From: Streptomyces sp. CG4
Lineage (GTDB): Bacteria; Actinomycetota; Actinomycetes; Streptomycetales; Streptomycetaceae
DNA length: 64,000 bases
Direction: 5' to 3'
NCBI RefSeq assembly: GCF_041080655.1
Contig: NZ_CP163525.1
Location: 4,402,001 to 4,466,000, forward strand
The translations under genes were made by a program, and so were the position numbers. A model generated the notes under the pieces. It ran no database searches, was not told the origin of the DNA, and saw nothing but the letters and a program-made list of their open reading frames with translations. Shown here piece after piece: positions 34,322-41,850 of this stretch. Position 1 is the stretch's first letter; every line of letters begins with the position of its first letter.

Positions 34322-34491
34322 ACACGCCGCGGGACACGCGCAGGTGCTGAGGGAGGACTCTCGGTGCGGGGAGCCATCTGGGAGCCAACCCGCTCCCCGA
34401 ACCCCTTCCAGGCCCTGCGATACCAACCGAACCCACTCACCTGACCTGCGGAAACGCCATCGAGGCTGGCAGGATCACCAACCGAACCTCA

Positions 34492-34563
34492 TTCGGGACG
34501 AAGAGGTCGTGGGTTCAAATCCCGCCACCCCGACGCTGTAGTACCAGGTCAGGGGCCTGATCC
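34492..34563 (+). repeat. attR: 72-bp direct repeat (partial tRNA-Pro)
   Basis: Identical to 17659-17730. It contains only the anticodon-loop-to-3' part of tRNA-Pro and so cannot make a tRNA. A further ~50 bp downstream remains similar but not identical to the left flank. Confidence 0.93.
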
Positions 34564-34584
34564 ACCAAGTGGGTCAGGCCCCTG
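34550..34584 (+). terminator. Duplicated tRNA terminator-type hairpin at attR
   Basis: A 15-bp stem beginning CAGGGGCCTGATCCA with a 5-nt loop. The left arm lies partly inside the direct repeat. The right arm differs from the left-border copy at several bases yet pairs equally well, including a T-A pair replacing a T-G pair. Confidence 0.7.
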
Positions 34585-34793
34585 GGTGGTTTTCGGAGAT
34601 CGTTTGGGAGCAATCCGGGAGAAGATCCCAGTCGGCTTCTCCCAGGCGGGTCCGGCGTCCGTCGCGGAGGTGGGGCAGGGGGCTGCCGAGTACCTTGGTG
34701 ACGTCGCGAACCCGGCGGCCGTAGGGGGGTCGTAGGAAAATCTCAGTTAAGTCGGAGCGCGCTTCTCACTTTTGTGAGTCAGAGTGATCACTG

Positions 34794-35639
34794 ATGGACC
34801 GCATCTCACGCATCTTGGTCACCTCGCGTCCCGCCTTGCTCGGCGCCGTGGTGATGCTCACCCTGACCTCGTCCGTGGCGTCGGCCAAGGTCAGGCCCAG
34901 GCTCTCGGGACCTGTGTCGGAAGTCCCGTCGTCCGCCCGCAGGGCGGGCCCCGCGGGGCAGGCGGGACCTCCGACACAGGCCCTGGGGGCCACCGGCGAC
35001 GTCGTCGCCAATCCGCAGACGGTGCGGGTCGGCGCGCTGTTCTACGCGGACCGGGCCGACGACCTGTCCGGCGGGCACCTCTGCACGGCCTCGGTCGTGC
35101 ACAGCCCCCACGGCGACCTCATCCTCACCGCCGCGCACTGTGTGAGCGACACCGGTACCGACCTGGTGTTCGTGCCGGGCTACCGGGACGGGAAGGCGCC
35201 GTACGGGGTATGGAAGGTCGGGCACCGCTATCTGCCCGACGGATGGACGAAGGACCAGGACGAGGACAGCGACCTGGCCTTCGCCACCGTCGACGACCAG
35301 GACGGCAAGGCGATCGAGGACGTCGTCGGAGCCAACCGGTTCACCACCGGTACGGCCACCGGCGCCACCGCCGTGACCGTCATCGGCTACCCCGACTCCC
35401 GCGAGACGCCCATCAGCTGCACCAACAAGCCGACCGCGCACAGCAAGACCCAGCAGCGCATCGACTGCCCCGCCTTCACGCTCGGCACCAGCGGCAGCCC
35501 CTGGATCAACGGCGACGGCCAGGTCGTCGGCGTCCTCGGCGGCTATGACGAGGGCGGCGACACCGACGACGTGTCCTACAGCGTGACACTGGGCGGCCCG
35601 GCGGCCGAACTGTACAAGGACGCGATCCGTGATCCGTGA
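34794..35639 (+). CDS. Secreted trypsin-like serine protease
   Basis: 281 aa. It has a signal peptide (basic N-terminus, then ALLGAVVMLTLTSSVASA), a short Ala/Pro-rich propeptide, and a chymotrypsin-fold domain from about residue 75. The triad is visible: His in LILTAAHCVS, Asp in DEDSDLAFATV, Ser in LGTSGSPWIN. Two further cysteines (SCTNKP, RIDCPAF) probably form a disulfide. The ATG at 34794 lacks a clear ribosome site. The stop codon falls inside a 7-bp tandem repeat. It is the first core gene right of the island. Confidence 0.88.
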   Translation: MDRISRILVTSRPALLGAVVMLTLTSSVASAKVRPRLSGPVSEVPSSARRAGPAGQAGPPTQALGATGDVVANPQTVRVGALFYADRADDLSGGHLCTASVVHSPHGDLILTAAHCVSDTGTDLVFVPGYRDGKAPYGVWKVGHRYLPDGWTKDQDEDSDLAFATVDDQDGKAIEDVVGANRFTTGTATGATAVTVIGYPDSRETPISCTNKPTAHSKTQQRIDCPAFTLGTSGSPWINGDGQVVGVLGGYDEGGDTDDVSYSVTLGGPAAELYKDAIRDP

Positions 35640-35651
35640 TCCGTGGTCCGT
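35624..35651. repeat. 7-bp tandem repeat spanning the protease stop codon
   Basis: GATCCGT three times (35624, 35631, 35638), then GGTCCGT. The TGA of the protease gene is read within the array, so unit loss or gain would change the C-terminus. Confidence 0.8.
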
Positions 35652-35764
35652 GCGGCAGCTTGACGTGCGCCAACACGGACGACCGGCAGCGGTTCGGACC
35701 GCTTGTCGGCCTTGTTGGAGCGAGCGCCGGGGCGCGCTGCCCGCCACCCGTGAGGCTCTGGCCG

Positions 35765-36772
35765 TCACCCGTGATGTTCTGCGCGCCCGCCCCACACGCC
35801 GTGCTCGCAGCAGGCCTCCAGCCCGTCGAGGTCCGGGGCGTTCGGGTGGGTGAGCGACTCGGCGCATTGGGCCCGTTGGGCGTCGTCGAGGAGTTTGTCG
35901 CTGTCGGAGGTGGCGTTGGCCAGGCCGGCGCAGCACAGGGTCAGGAGCAGGACTCCGCCGGCGATGGGCAGGGGGCGGCGGGGCGGGGGCGGGGACAGGA
36001 GGGCTCGGACGCGTTGGGGGACCGCGCCGCCGGTGGCGGCGAGGGCCGGGGGGCGCGATGCGCGGGGCGAGGAGGCGAGGGCGGCCCGGCCGACGGCACG
36101 GGCGACGATCCGTCGGCTGCCGACCCGCGCCGCGGCCTCCTCGTCGGCCCAGCGCTCCAGGGCGAAGCCGCCCGCGTCGGCCAGGGGGCGTAGCAGCGGA
36201 TTGAGGGCCGCCGTCAGGCGCCACAGGGTCTGGAAGAGGTGGTGGCGGCCGCGGAGATGGGCTCTTTCGTGGGCCAGCAGGGCCTCGCGTTCCTCGTGGT
36301 CGAGGCAGCGCAGCATGCCGCGTGACACCACGATGCGGCCGGGCGCACCGGGCAGGGCGAACGCGTGGGGAGTGTCGTTGTCCACGACGGCCAGCTCGCT
36401 GTCGCCGGGCATGCGCGCGCACTCGCGCCGGGACCGGAGGAGATGGCGGGTCTGCCGTACGGCGGCCAGGGCCAGGGAGACGGTTCCCGCCGTCAGGGCG
36501 GCGGCGCTGACGATCGCTACGGTGAGGTAGACCGGGTCCTCGGCCCGCAGTGCCGGTACCGACCAGCGGCCCTCCGCCGCGACCTGCGGAATCTGGGCGA
36601 TTCCGGTGAACGCCAGGAGGGCGAGCGAACCCGTCCAGCCCACCGTTGTCACCAGCGCGGTGCACGCCAGGGCCCACGCCGCGTGGCGCGGGGCGAGCCG
36701 GCGGGCCACCCGTGGTGCGAGCACGGTCAGTACGGCCGTCACGGCGAGCGGGACGTAGACGCTGATCAGCAC
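35765..36772 (-). CDS. M56 family membrane metallopeptidase (BlaR1-like)
   Basis: 335 aa with three to four N-terminal membrane segments and the zinc motif HERAHLRGRHH (HExxH), then a third-ligand region ERWADEEAAARVG, and a last membrane segment (PIAGGVLLLTLCCAGLA) near residue 285. In BlaR1/MecR1-type pairs such proteases sense a signal and inactivate the partner BlaI repressor. No C-terminal penicillin-binding sensor domain is present, so the signal is unknown. The GTG at 36772 is preferred, 4 nt after the BlaI stop; a Met 11 codons upstream overlaps the blaI-like gene. Confidence 0.87.
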   Translation of the reverse strand: MLISVYVPLAVTAVLTVLAPRVARRLAPRHAAWALACTALVTTVGWTGSLALLAFTGIAQIPQVAAEGRWSVPALRAEDPVYLTVAIVSAAALTAGTVSLALAAVRQTRHLLRSRRECARMPGDSELAVVDNDTPHAFALPGAPGRIVVSRGMLRCLDHEEREALLAHERAHLRGRHHLFQTLWRLTAALNPLLRPLADAGGFALERWADEEAAARVGSRRIVARAVGRAALASSPRASRPPALAATGGAVPQRVRALLSPPPPRRPLPIAGGVLLLTLCCAGLANATSDSDKLLDDAQRAQCAESLTHPNAPDLDGLEACCEHGVWGGRAEHHG

Positions 36773-36776
36773 CGGC

Positions 36777-37217
36777 TCACGTCCCGTCGCCCAGGTGTCC
36801 GGCACCGCCGTACCCGGACAGCAGCTGGTGCAGCAACTGCTCGTCCTCCTGGGAGAGTTCGGAGACGAATCGGGCCAGCACCGCCTCGCGGTCGGAGCCG
36901 CCCTCCAGGAGCGACTTCATGCGCTGCGCGGTGTGGGACGCCTCGTCGCGGGCCGGCTCGTAGGCGTAGCCGCGGCCCTTGCGGTGCCGGACGAGCATCC
37001 CCTTGTCGTACAGCCGGGAAAGGATCGTCAGAACGGTGGTGTAGGCCAGGTCGCCCGGCAGGCCTTCCCGTACCTGTCGTGCGGTCAGCGGGCCGTGGGC
37101 GGACCAGAGGGCGGCGAGCACGCTGCCCTCGAGTTCGCCGCGGGCCCGCCTGCCGGATGTACCGCCGCATGCGTCGTCCGATGCGCCGCCGGCTCCGGCG
37201 TACCTGGGGTCGTGCAC
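36777..37217 (-). CDS. BlaI/MecI/CopY family repressor
   Basis: 146 aa. The winged-helix domain (about 28-95) has ELEGSVLAALWSAHGPLTAR, then QVREGLPGDLAYTTVLTILS and RLYDKGMLVRHRKGRGYAYE, the BlaI pattern, followed by a dimerisation tail (VSELSQEDEQLLHQLLS). The GTG at 37217 has AGAGG about 6 nt upstream. It forms a two-gene unit with the M56 protease and is divergent from a glycosyltransferase gene. Two BlaI-type palindromes lie between them, so it likely represses both directions. Confidence 0.9.
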   Translation of the reverse strand: MHDPRYAGAGGASDDACGGTSGRRARGELEGSVLAALWSAHGPLTARQVREGLPGDLAYTTVLTILSRLYDKGMLVRHRKGRGYAYEPARDEASHTAQRMKSLLEGGSDREAVLARFVSELSQEDEQLLHQLLSGYGGAGHLGDGT

Positions 37218-37262
37218 CGTTCCTCTTTCCTTCACCTTGCCTTCGCACAGGCTACCCGGCAA

Positions 37263-37283
37263 CCTCCTACTAGTTGTAGGAGG
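37263..37283. promoter_or_regulatory. BlaI-type operator 1
   Basis: 8-bp arms CCTCCTAC / GTAGGAGG around TAGTT. The inner CTAC...GTAG resembles the TACA...TGTA core of BlaI boxes. Confidence 0.55.
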
Positions 37284-37310
37284 TAAGCTCCGGGCTTCGA
37301 AGCGCGAGCT

Positions 37311-37325
37311 ACTACAACTTGTAGT
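37311..37325. promoter_or_regulatory. BlaI-type operator 2
   Basis: ACTACAA-C-TTGTAGT, perfect 7-bp arms around one base, very close to the BlaI consensus TACA-N-TGTA form. It is 28 bp from operator 1, between the blaI-like gene and the glycosyltransferase. Confidence 0.7.
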
Positions 37326-37376
37326 TAATCGCTCTCCATCCTGTCCTGTGCCCCTCCCCCGCCCCCTGGTTCCCCT

Positions 37377-37435
37377 CGTCTCCTCCCCGTGCTTCTCCCT
37401 CGTCTCCTCCCCGTGCTTCTCCCTCGTCTCCTCCC
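37377..37435. repeat. 24-bp tandem repeat in glycosyltransferase leader
   Basis: Two perfect 24-bp units (37377-37400, 37401-37424), each starting CGTCTCCTCCCCGTGCTTCT, and an 11-bp partial third. The array ends 20 bp before the start codon and is purine-rich on the opposite strand. Confidence 0.9.
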
Positions 37436-37455
37436 ATCTGCGCAGAGGAAAGCCC

Positions 37456-38844
37456 ATGGCAAATCCCGGACGTACGCTTCCGAGACTCGCGACGGCGGAT
37501 GTCCTGCCGGTGACCCGCGCCGCCGCGCTGTCCCCGGGCCGGGTCGCGGTCGTGTCGGCGAGTGTCGGTGCCGGTCACGACGGTGCCGCGACCGAGCTGG
37601 AGCGCCGCCTCACCGCGGACGGACTGGTCGTCGACCGCTACGACCTGCTGGACCTGCTGCCCGTCGGGCTCGGCCGGGCCGTCCGGGACGGCTACCACCG
37701 CCTGCTCGTCCGGGCGCCCTGGGCCTACCAGCGGATCTACGCGAGCACCGAGCGTGCCGGTGGCGGTGGCCCCGCGGCACGCGCGCTGCTCCGTGCCGCC
37801 GAGGACCGGGTGCTGCGCGCCCTGCACCCCGGCATCGGCGCGGTCGTCTCCACCTATCCCGGAGCCAGTCGTGTGCTGGGCGAACTGCGCCTCGCCGGAC
37901 GCCTGACCGTCCCGGTCCTCACCTACCTGACCGACTTCTCCGTGCATCCGCTGTGGGTGGCCGACGGCGTGGACGTCCACCTCGCGGCCCATGCCGTGCC
38001 CGCCGCCCAGGCGCGGGCGGCGGGGGCACGGGACGTCCGGGTGTGCGGGCCGGTCGCCGACCCCCGGTTCCGCCCGTGCGACCTGCGCGAACGCCACCAC
38101 GCCCGGGCCAGGTTCGGGCTGCCGCACGACGCCCCGCTCGCTCTGCTGGTCGCCGGGTCCTGGGGGGTCGGGCCCGTCCGGCAGGTGGCCCGCGAGCTGC
38201 GCGACTGCGCGGCCGCCGTCCCGGTCGTCGTCTGCGGCCGCAACGAGGCCCTGGCCCGGCAACTGCGCGCGGACGGCATCGAGCACGCCTACGGCTGGGT
38301 CGACGACATGCCCGGCCTGATGCACGCGGCCGACGTCCTCGTCCAGAACGCGGGCGGACTGACCTCCCTGGAGGCGTTCGCCGCGGGCCTGCCCGTGGCC
38401 AGCTACCGCTGCATCCCGGGGCACGGACTGACCAACGCCGCCGCCCTGGACGAGGCGGGCGTCGCCGCCTGGATCCGCGACCCGGCCGACCTCAAGGGCG
38501 TGTTGCGCGACCTGATCGACGGCCCGCCGGGGCCGCGGCAGCGTGCGGCGGGGCTCGCCCTGTTCGCGCAGTCCCCGGACGACGGCCCGGCGGCCGAGAT
38601 CGCCCGCGTCCACCGCTCGGGTCCGCCGCCCCTGCCCGCGCCGCCGCTCGCCCGGCGGCGCGGCCGCCCGCGGCGGCTCGCGGTCACCGGCGCGGTGGCC
38701 TGCGCGGTGTGCGCCTGCGCCGTCGGCACCGGCGTCGCGATGACGTACGACGCACCCGCCCTGCTGCACGCCGTCGGCCACCGTCTCGACCCGGACCACC
38801 TCGCACCCGGCCACGGCCACGCTCCGGAAGGGCACCACTCGTGA
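37456..38844 (+). CDS. MGDG synthase-like glycosyltransferase (GT28)
   Basis: 462 aa. The N-terminal domain (VVSASVGAGHDGAATELERR, DLLPVGLGRAVRDGYHRLLV) matches the monogalactosyldiacylglycerol-synthase N-domain. The C-terminal GT28 domain has LVAGSWGVGPVRQVARELR and VLVQNAGGLTSLEAFAAGLP, the nucleotide-sugar-binding loop. After about residue 395 come a basic stretch, one membrane segment (about 405-430) and a His-rich tail. It probably glycosylates a membrane lipid or polyprenyl acceptor. The ATG at 37456 has AGAGGAAA upstream. The stop overlaps the deacetylase start (GTGA). Confidence 0.82.
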   Translation: MANPGRTLPRLATADVLPVTRAAALSPGRVAVVSASVGAGHDGAATELERRLTADGLVVDRYDLLDLLPVGLGRAVRDGYHRLLVRAPWAYQRIYASTERAGGGGPAARALLRAAEDRVLRALHPGIGAVVSTYPGASRVLGELRLAGRLTVPVLTYLTDFSVHPLWVADGVDVHLAAHAVPAAQARAAGARDVRVCGPVADPRFRPCDLRERHHARARFGLPHDAPLALLVAGSWGVGPVRQVARELRDCAAAVPVVVCGRNEALARQLRADGIEHAYGWVDDMPGLMHAADVLVQNAGGLTSLEAFAAGLPVASYRCIPGHGLTNAAALDEAGVAAWIRDPADLKGVLRDLIDGPPGPRQRAAGLALFAQSPDDGPAAEIARVHRSGPPPLPAPPLARRRGRPRRLAVTGAVACAVCACAVGTGVAMTYDAPALLHAVGHRLDPDHLAPGHGHAPEGHHS

Positions 38845-39620
38845 CCACACCCCGCCCGCTGCGGGCGACCGCCCTGGCCGCCACCGCGCTCGCGGCCCTC
38901 CACTCCGCTCCCGTCGTCTCCACCTTCGGCCCACTGCGCAACCGCGTCATGCCCCGCCTCTCCGGCCGGGGCCGCCCGGACCATGTCGCGCTCACCTTCG
39001 ACGACGGACCCGACCCCCTGTCCACCCCCTTCTTCCTGCGGCTGCTCGACCGGCGCGGTGTGCGCGCCACCTTCTTCCTGCTCGGCAGCGAGGCCCACCG
39101 CACCCCCGGCCTGGTGCGCGAGATCGCCGCCGCGGGCCACGAGATCGGCATCCACGGCTGGCTGCACCGCCCCCTGCTGCTGCGCGGTCCGCGCGCCACC
39201 TACGACGACTTCGCCCGCGCCCGCGACACGGTCGCCGCGATCACCGGCACCCGGCCCACGCTCTTCCGTCCGCCCTACGGCGTCATGTCCACCGCCGCCC
39301 ATATGGCGGCCCGGCGCCTGGAGCTCACCCCTGTGCTGTGGACCTGCTGGGGCGAGGACTGGACGGCTCGGGCCACACCGGAGTCGGTCCACCGCACGGT
39401 GGCCGCCGACCTGGACGGCGGCGGCACGGTCCTGCTCCACGACTCGGACTGCACCTCCGCCCCCGGCGCCTGGCGTTCGGCCCTGGGCGCCCTCCCGCGC
39501 ATCCTCGACACCTGCGCGCAGCGGGGCTACGAGGTCGGCCGGCTGTGCGACCACGGGTGGCCCGGCGGCACCGCGGACCAGGACCTGCACACGGGCCGGG
39601 TCGGCGCTTCGGATCACTGA
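38841..39620 (+). CDS. Polysaccharide deacetylase (NodB/CE4 family)
   Basis: 259 aa with an uncleaved-signal or anchor-like N-terminus (ALAATALAALHSAPVV) and a NodB domain. Seen: TFDDGPDP (catalytic and metal Asp), EIGIHGWLHRP (HxxxH metal site), LFRPPYG (motif 3), WTCWGEDW, and VLLHDSD (motif 5 His). It removes N-acetyl groups from an extracytoplasmic glycan. The GTG start overlaps the glycosyltransferase stop, so the two enzymes are coupled and likely act on the same product. Confidence 0.87.
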   Translation: MTTPRPLRATALAATALAALHSAPVVSTFGPLRNRVMPRLSGRGRPDHVALTFDDGPDPLSTPFFLRLLDRRGVRATFFLLGSEAHRTPGLVREIAAAGHEIGIHGWLHRPLLLRGPRATYDDFARARDTVAAITGTRPTLFRPPYGVMSTAAHMAARRLELTPVLWTCWGEDWTARATPESVHRTVAADLDGGGTVLLHDSDCTSAPGAWRSALGALPRILDTCAQRGYEVGRLCDHGWPGGTADQDLHTGRVGASDH

Positions 39621-39644
39621 CAGCGGTCGGCCGGACCCGCCGGC

Positions 39645-40313
39645 TCAACCCGTCTGGGGCCGGGCCAGGCCGTGGTCGTAGGCGAAGATCACCGCCTGGA
39701 TGCGGTCGCGGGCGCCGATCTTGGCGAGGACGCGACCGACATGGGTCTTCACCGTGGACTCCGACAGGACGAAACGGGCGGCGATCTCGCCGTTGGTCCA
39801 GCCCTTGCCGATGGCGACGAGGATCTCCCGTTCGCGGTCGGTGAGGGAACTCAGGCGCGGGTCCTCGGCGTTGCCGCCGGCACCGGGCGGCACGAGGCGG
39901 GCGAACTCGTGCAGGAGGCGGCGGGTGAGCGCGGGGGCGATGACCGCGTCCCCGACCGCCACGGCGCGGATGCCCGCGAGGAGTTCCTCGGGGCGGGCGT
40001 CCTTGAGGAGGAAGCCGCTGGCCCCGGCGCGCAGCGCCGCATGGACGTACTCGTCGAGGTCGAAGGTGGTCAGGACCAGAACCCGGGAGCGGTCGCCGGC
40101 GGCGACGATACGGCGTGTGGCCTCGATGCCGTCCATGCCCGGCATGCGTACGTCCATGAGGACGACGTCGGGGCGGAGTTCGGCGGCCCTGCGCACGGCC
40201 TCGGCTCCGTGCGCGGCCTCGCCGACCACCTCCGTCTCCGGCATGGAGTCGAGGAGCATCCGGAAGCCGTACCGCTGCAGCGGCTGGTCGTCCACGACGA
40301 GCACGGTGGTCAT
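39645..40313 (-). CDS. NarL/LuxR-family response regulator
   Basis: 222 aa. The receiver has VLVVDDQPLQRYGFRMLL, phosphoacceptor Asp in VVLMDVRMPGMDG, Thr in VLVLTTFD and Lys in FLLKDARPEE. The C-terminal LuxR helix-turn-helix is LTDREREILVAIGKGWTN followed by ESTVKTHVGRVLAKIG. The ATG overlaps the kinase stop by 4 nt. Downstream in a transporter-kinase-regulator set, it probably controls the ABC transporter genes upstream. Confidence 0.93.
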   Translation of the reverse strand: MTTVLVVDDQPLQRYGFRMLLDSMPETEVVGEAAHGAEAVRRAAELRPDVVLMDVRMPGMDGIEATRRIVAAGDRSRVLVLTTFDLDEYVHAALRAGASGFLLKDARPEELLAGIRAVAVGDAVIAPALTRRLLHEFARLVPPGAGGNAEDPRLSSLTDREREILVAIGKGWTNGEIAARFVLSESTVKTHVGRVLAKIGARDRIQAVIFAYDHGLARPQTG

Positions 40314-41599
40314 CGGGCACCGTCCTGGGGTGCGAGGTCGAGGGCGGCCCGCACCGTCCATCCCGGGCCGGCGGGACCCGCGCTGACCTGCCCGCCGTAG
40401 AGAGCCGCTCGTTCGCGCATGCCCACCAGGCCGTGTCCTTCCTCGTTCGCCGTCCCGGGACGGCCGACCGGTCCGGCCGGGCCGGAGTCCTGGACGGTGA
40501 TGGTCAGCCGGGTGTCCGTCGCGACGATCGCCAGGTTCGCACGGGCGCCGGCGCCGGCGTGTTTGAGGGTGTTCGTCAGGGCTTCCTGCACGATGCGGTA
40601 GACCGTGAGCTGCACCCCGCTGTCGAGGGCGTCGACGTCACCGGCGGTGCGGTAGACGACCTCCAGACCGGCCGCGCGCACCCCTTCGCACAGGGCGTCG
40701 ATGTCCGTGAGCCCGGGTTGTGGGCTCAGCTCGGGCTCGCGGCGCGGGCCGTCCGCCTCGCGCAGCACGCCGAGCACCCGGCGCAGTTCGCTCAGGGCCT
40801 GGCGGCCGGTGTCCCCGATGAGGTGCAGGGCCTCCTTGCCGCGTTCCGGGGCGACGGCGGTGGCGTAGGCGCCCGCGTCGGCGAGCGTGATGATGACGGA
40901 CAGGTTGTGGCCGACGATGTCGTGCATCTCGCGAGCCACCCGGGTCCGTTCGGCGGCGACGGCGAGCCTGCCGCGCTGGTCGCGTTCGATCTCCAGCCGG
41001 GCCGCGCGGTCCCGCAGGCCAGCCAGCTGGGCCCGCCGGATGCGGATCATCAGGCCGAGCGCGAGGGCCGCGGTCGCCGTGCTGAGCAGGAAGAACAGCG
41101 CGTCCCACACCGACACCGCCGCCGAGACCCGCGCCGCGACCAGGCCCAGCGCGCCCGCCGTGACCGCACAGGCCCACGGCAGCTGCCGCAGCCGACCGTG
41201 CAGGGTCAGGCTGTACAGGGCGACGAAGAGGGCGACGTCCGCACGGAGTACGGCGCCGAGCGACCACTGGAGGACGAATACGGCCGAGACGGCGCCGAAG
41301 GCCACGGCGGGCGCCCTCCGCCGCCACAGCAGCGGCAGCACCAGTCCGGCCTGGAGGGCCAGCATGCCGGCCGGGGGCAGCTGGGTGAACGCCAGGCGGA
41401 AGCGGCGGTGGCCGTCGCCGTCCCCGTCGGCCCCGATCCCGTGGAGCAGGTCCGGCAGGCAGAACATCAGGAAGACCAGGACCACGACCGCGGTGTCCAG
41501 CACCCACGGACGGGCCCGGTCGGCGTGCCGGAGCCGCTGGCCGACCCGGCCGAGCCGGGCGACCAGCGGCCCCATCCCGCTGAGATCATCGGTGGTCAT
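40310..41599 (-). CDS. HisKA_3-type sensor histidine kinase
   Basis: 429 aa. Five to six membrane segments occupy about residues 30-205 (the sensor is membrane-embedded). HisKA_3 has RVAREMHDIVGHNLSVI with the phosphoacceptor His, and the HATPase has QEALTNTLKHAGAG (N box) and EEGHGLVGMRERAALYGG (G box). The ATG at 41599 is chosen because upstream sequence is a degenerate repeat array. It is translationally coupled to the response regulator. Confidence 0.9.
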   Translation of the reverse strand: MTTDDLSGMGPLVARLGRVGQRLRHADRARPWVLDTAVVVLVFLMFCLPDLLHGIGADGDGDGHRRFRLAFTQLPPAGMLALQAGLVLPLLWRRRAPAVAFGAVSAVFVLQWSLGAVLRADVALFVALYSLTLHGRLRQLPWACAVTAGALGLVAARVSAAVSVWDALFFLLSTATAALALGLMIRIRRAQLAGLRDRAARLEIERDQRGRLAVAAERTRVAREMHDIVGHNLSVIITLADAGAYATAVAPERGKEALHLIGDTGRQALSELRRVLGVLREADGPRREPELSPQPGLTDIDALCEGVRAAGLEVVYRTAGDVDALDSGVQLTVYRIVQEALTNTLKHAGAGARANLAIVATDTRLTITVQDSGPAGPVGRPGTANEEGHGLVGMRERAALYGGQVSAGPAGPGWTVRAALDLAPQDGAR

Positions 41600-41639
41600 G
41601 GAGTTCACCAGCCCATGATGCAGGTCCGACCCGCGAAGC

Positions 41640-41835
41640 GGGCCCGGCCCAGAGGGGGATTCCGGTCCGGAGCCGGCCCCGCCCAAGGAGCCGATCCAGC
41701 CTAAGAAGCGGGTCCAGCCCATGACGCCGGTCCTGCACCTGATGCCGGTCCCGCCCAAGGAGCCGGTCCAGCCCAAGCTGCAGGTCCCGCCCAAGAAGCG
41801 GATTCAGCCCGTAAGCCGGGTCCCAGTCCATGACG
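41640..41835. repeat. Degenerate repeat array upstream of kinase gene
   Basis: Variants of CCGGTCCCGCCCAAG and AGCCGGTCCAGCCCAAG recur at irregular 18-30 bp intervals. On the minus strand the frame reads as repeated LGLDRLLGRD-like peptides, but there is no start or ribosome site to suggest a gene. Confidence 0.65.
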
Positions 41836-41850
41836 TGCGGTGGTCGGGGG

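Larger units (their letters stand above)
34322..34793. other. Island right border spacer, no supported gene
   Basis: 472 bp between jetD and the protease gene. It contains attR and its hairpin. The first 170 bp after jetD and the 210 bp after the hairpin show no gene or clear promoter. Confidence 0.6.

Noticed and set aside
34492..34533. tRNA-Pro at the right island border
   Set aside because: It begins in the anticodon loop, so it is the truncated att copy, not a gene.
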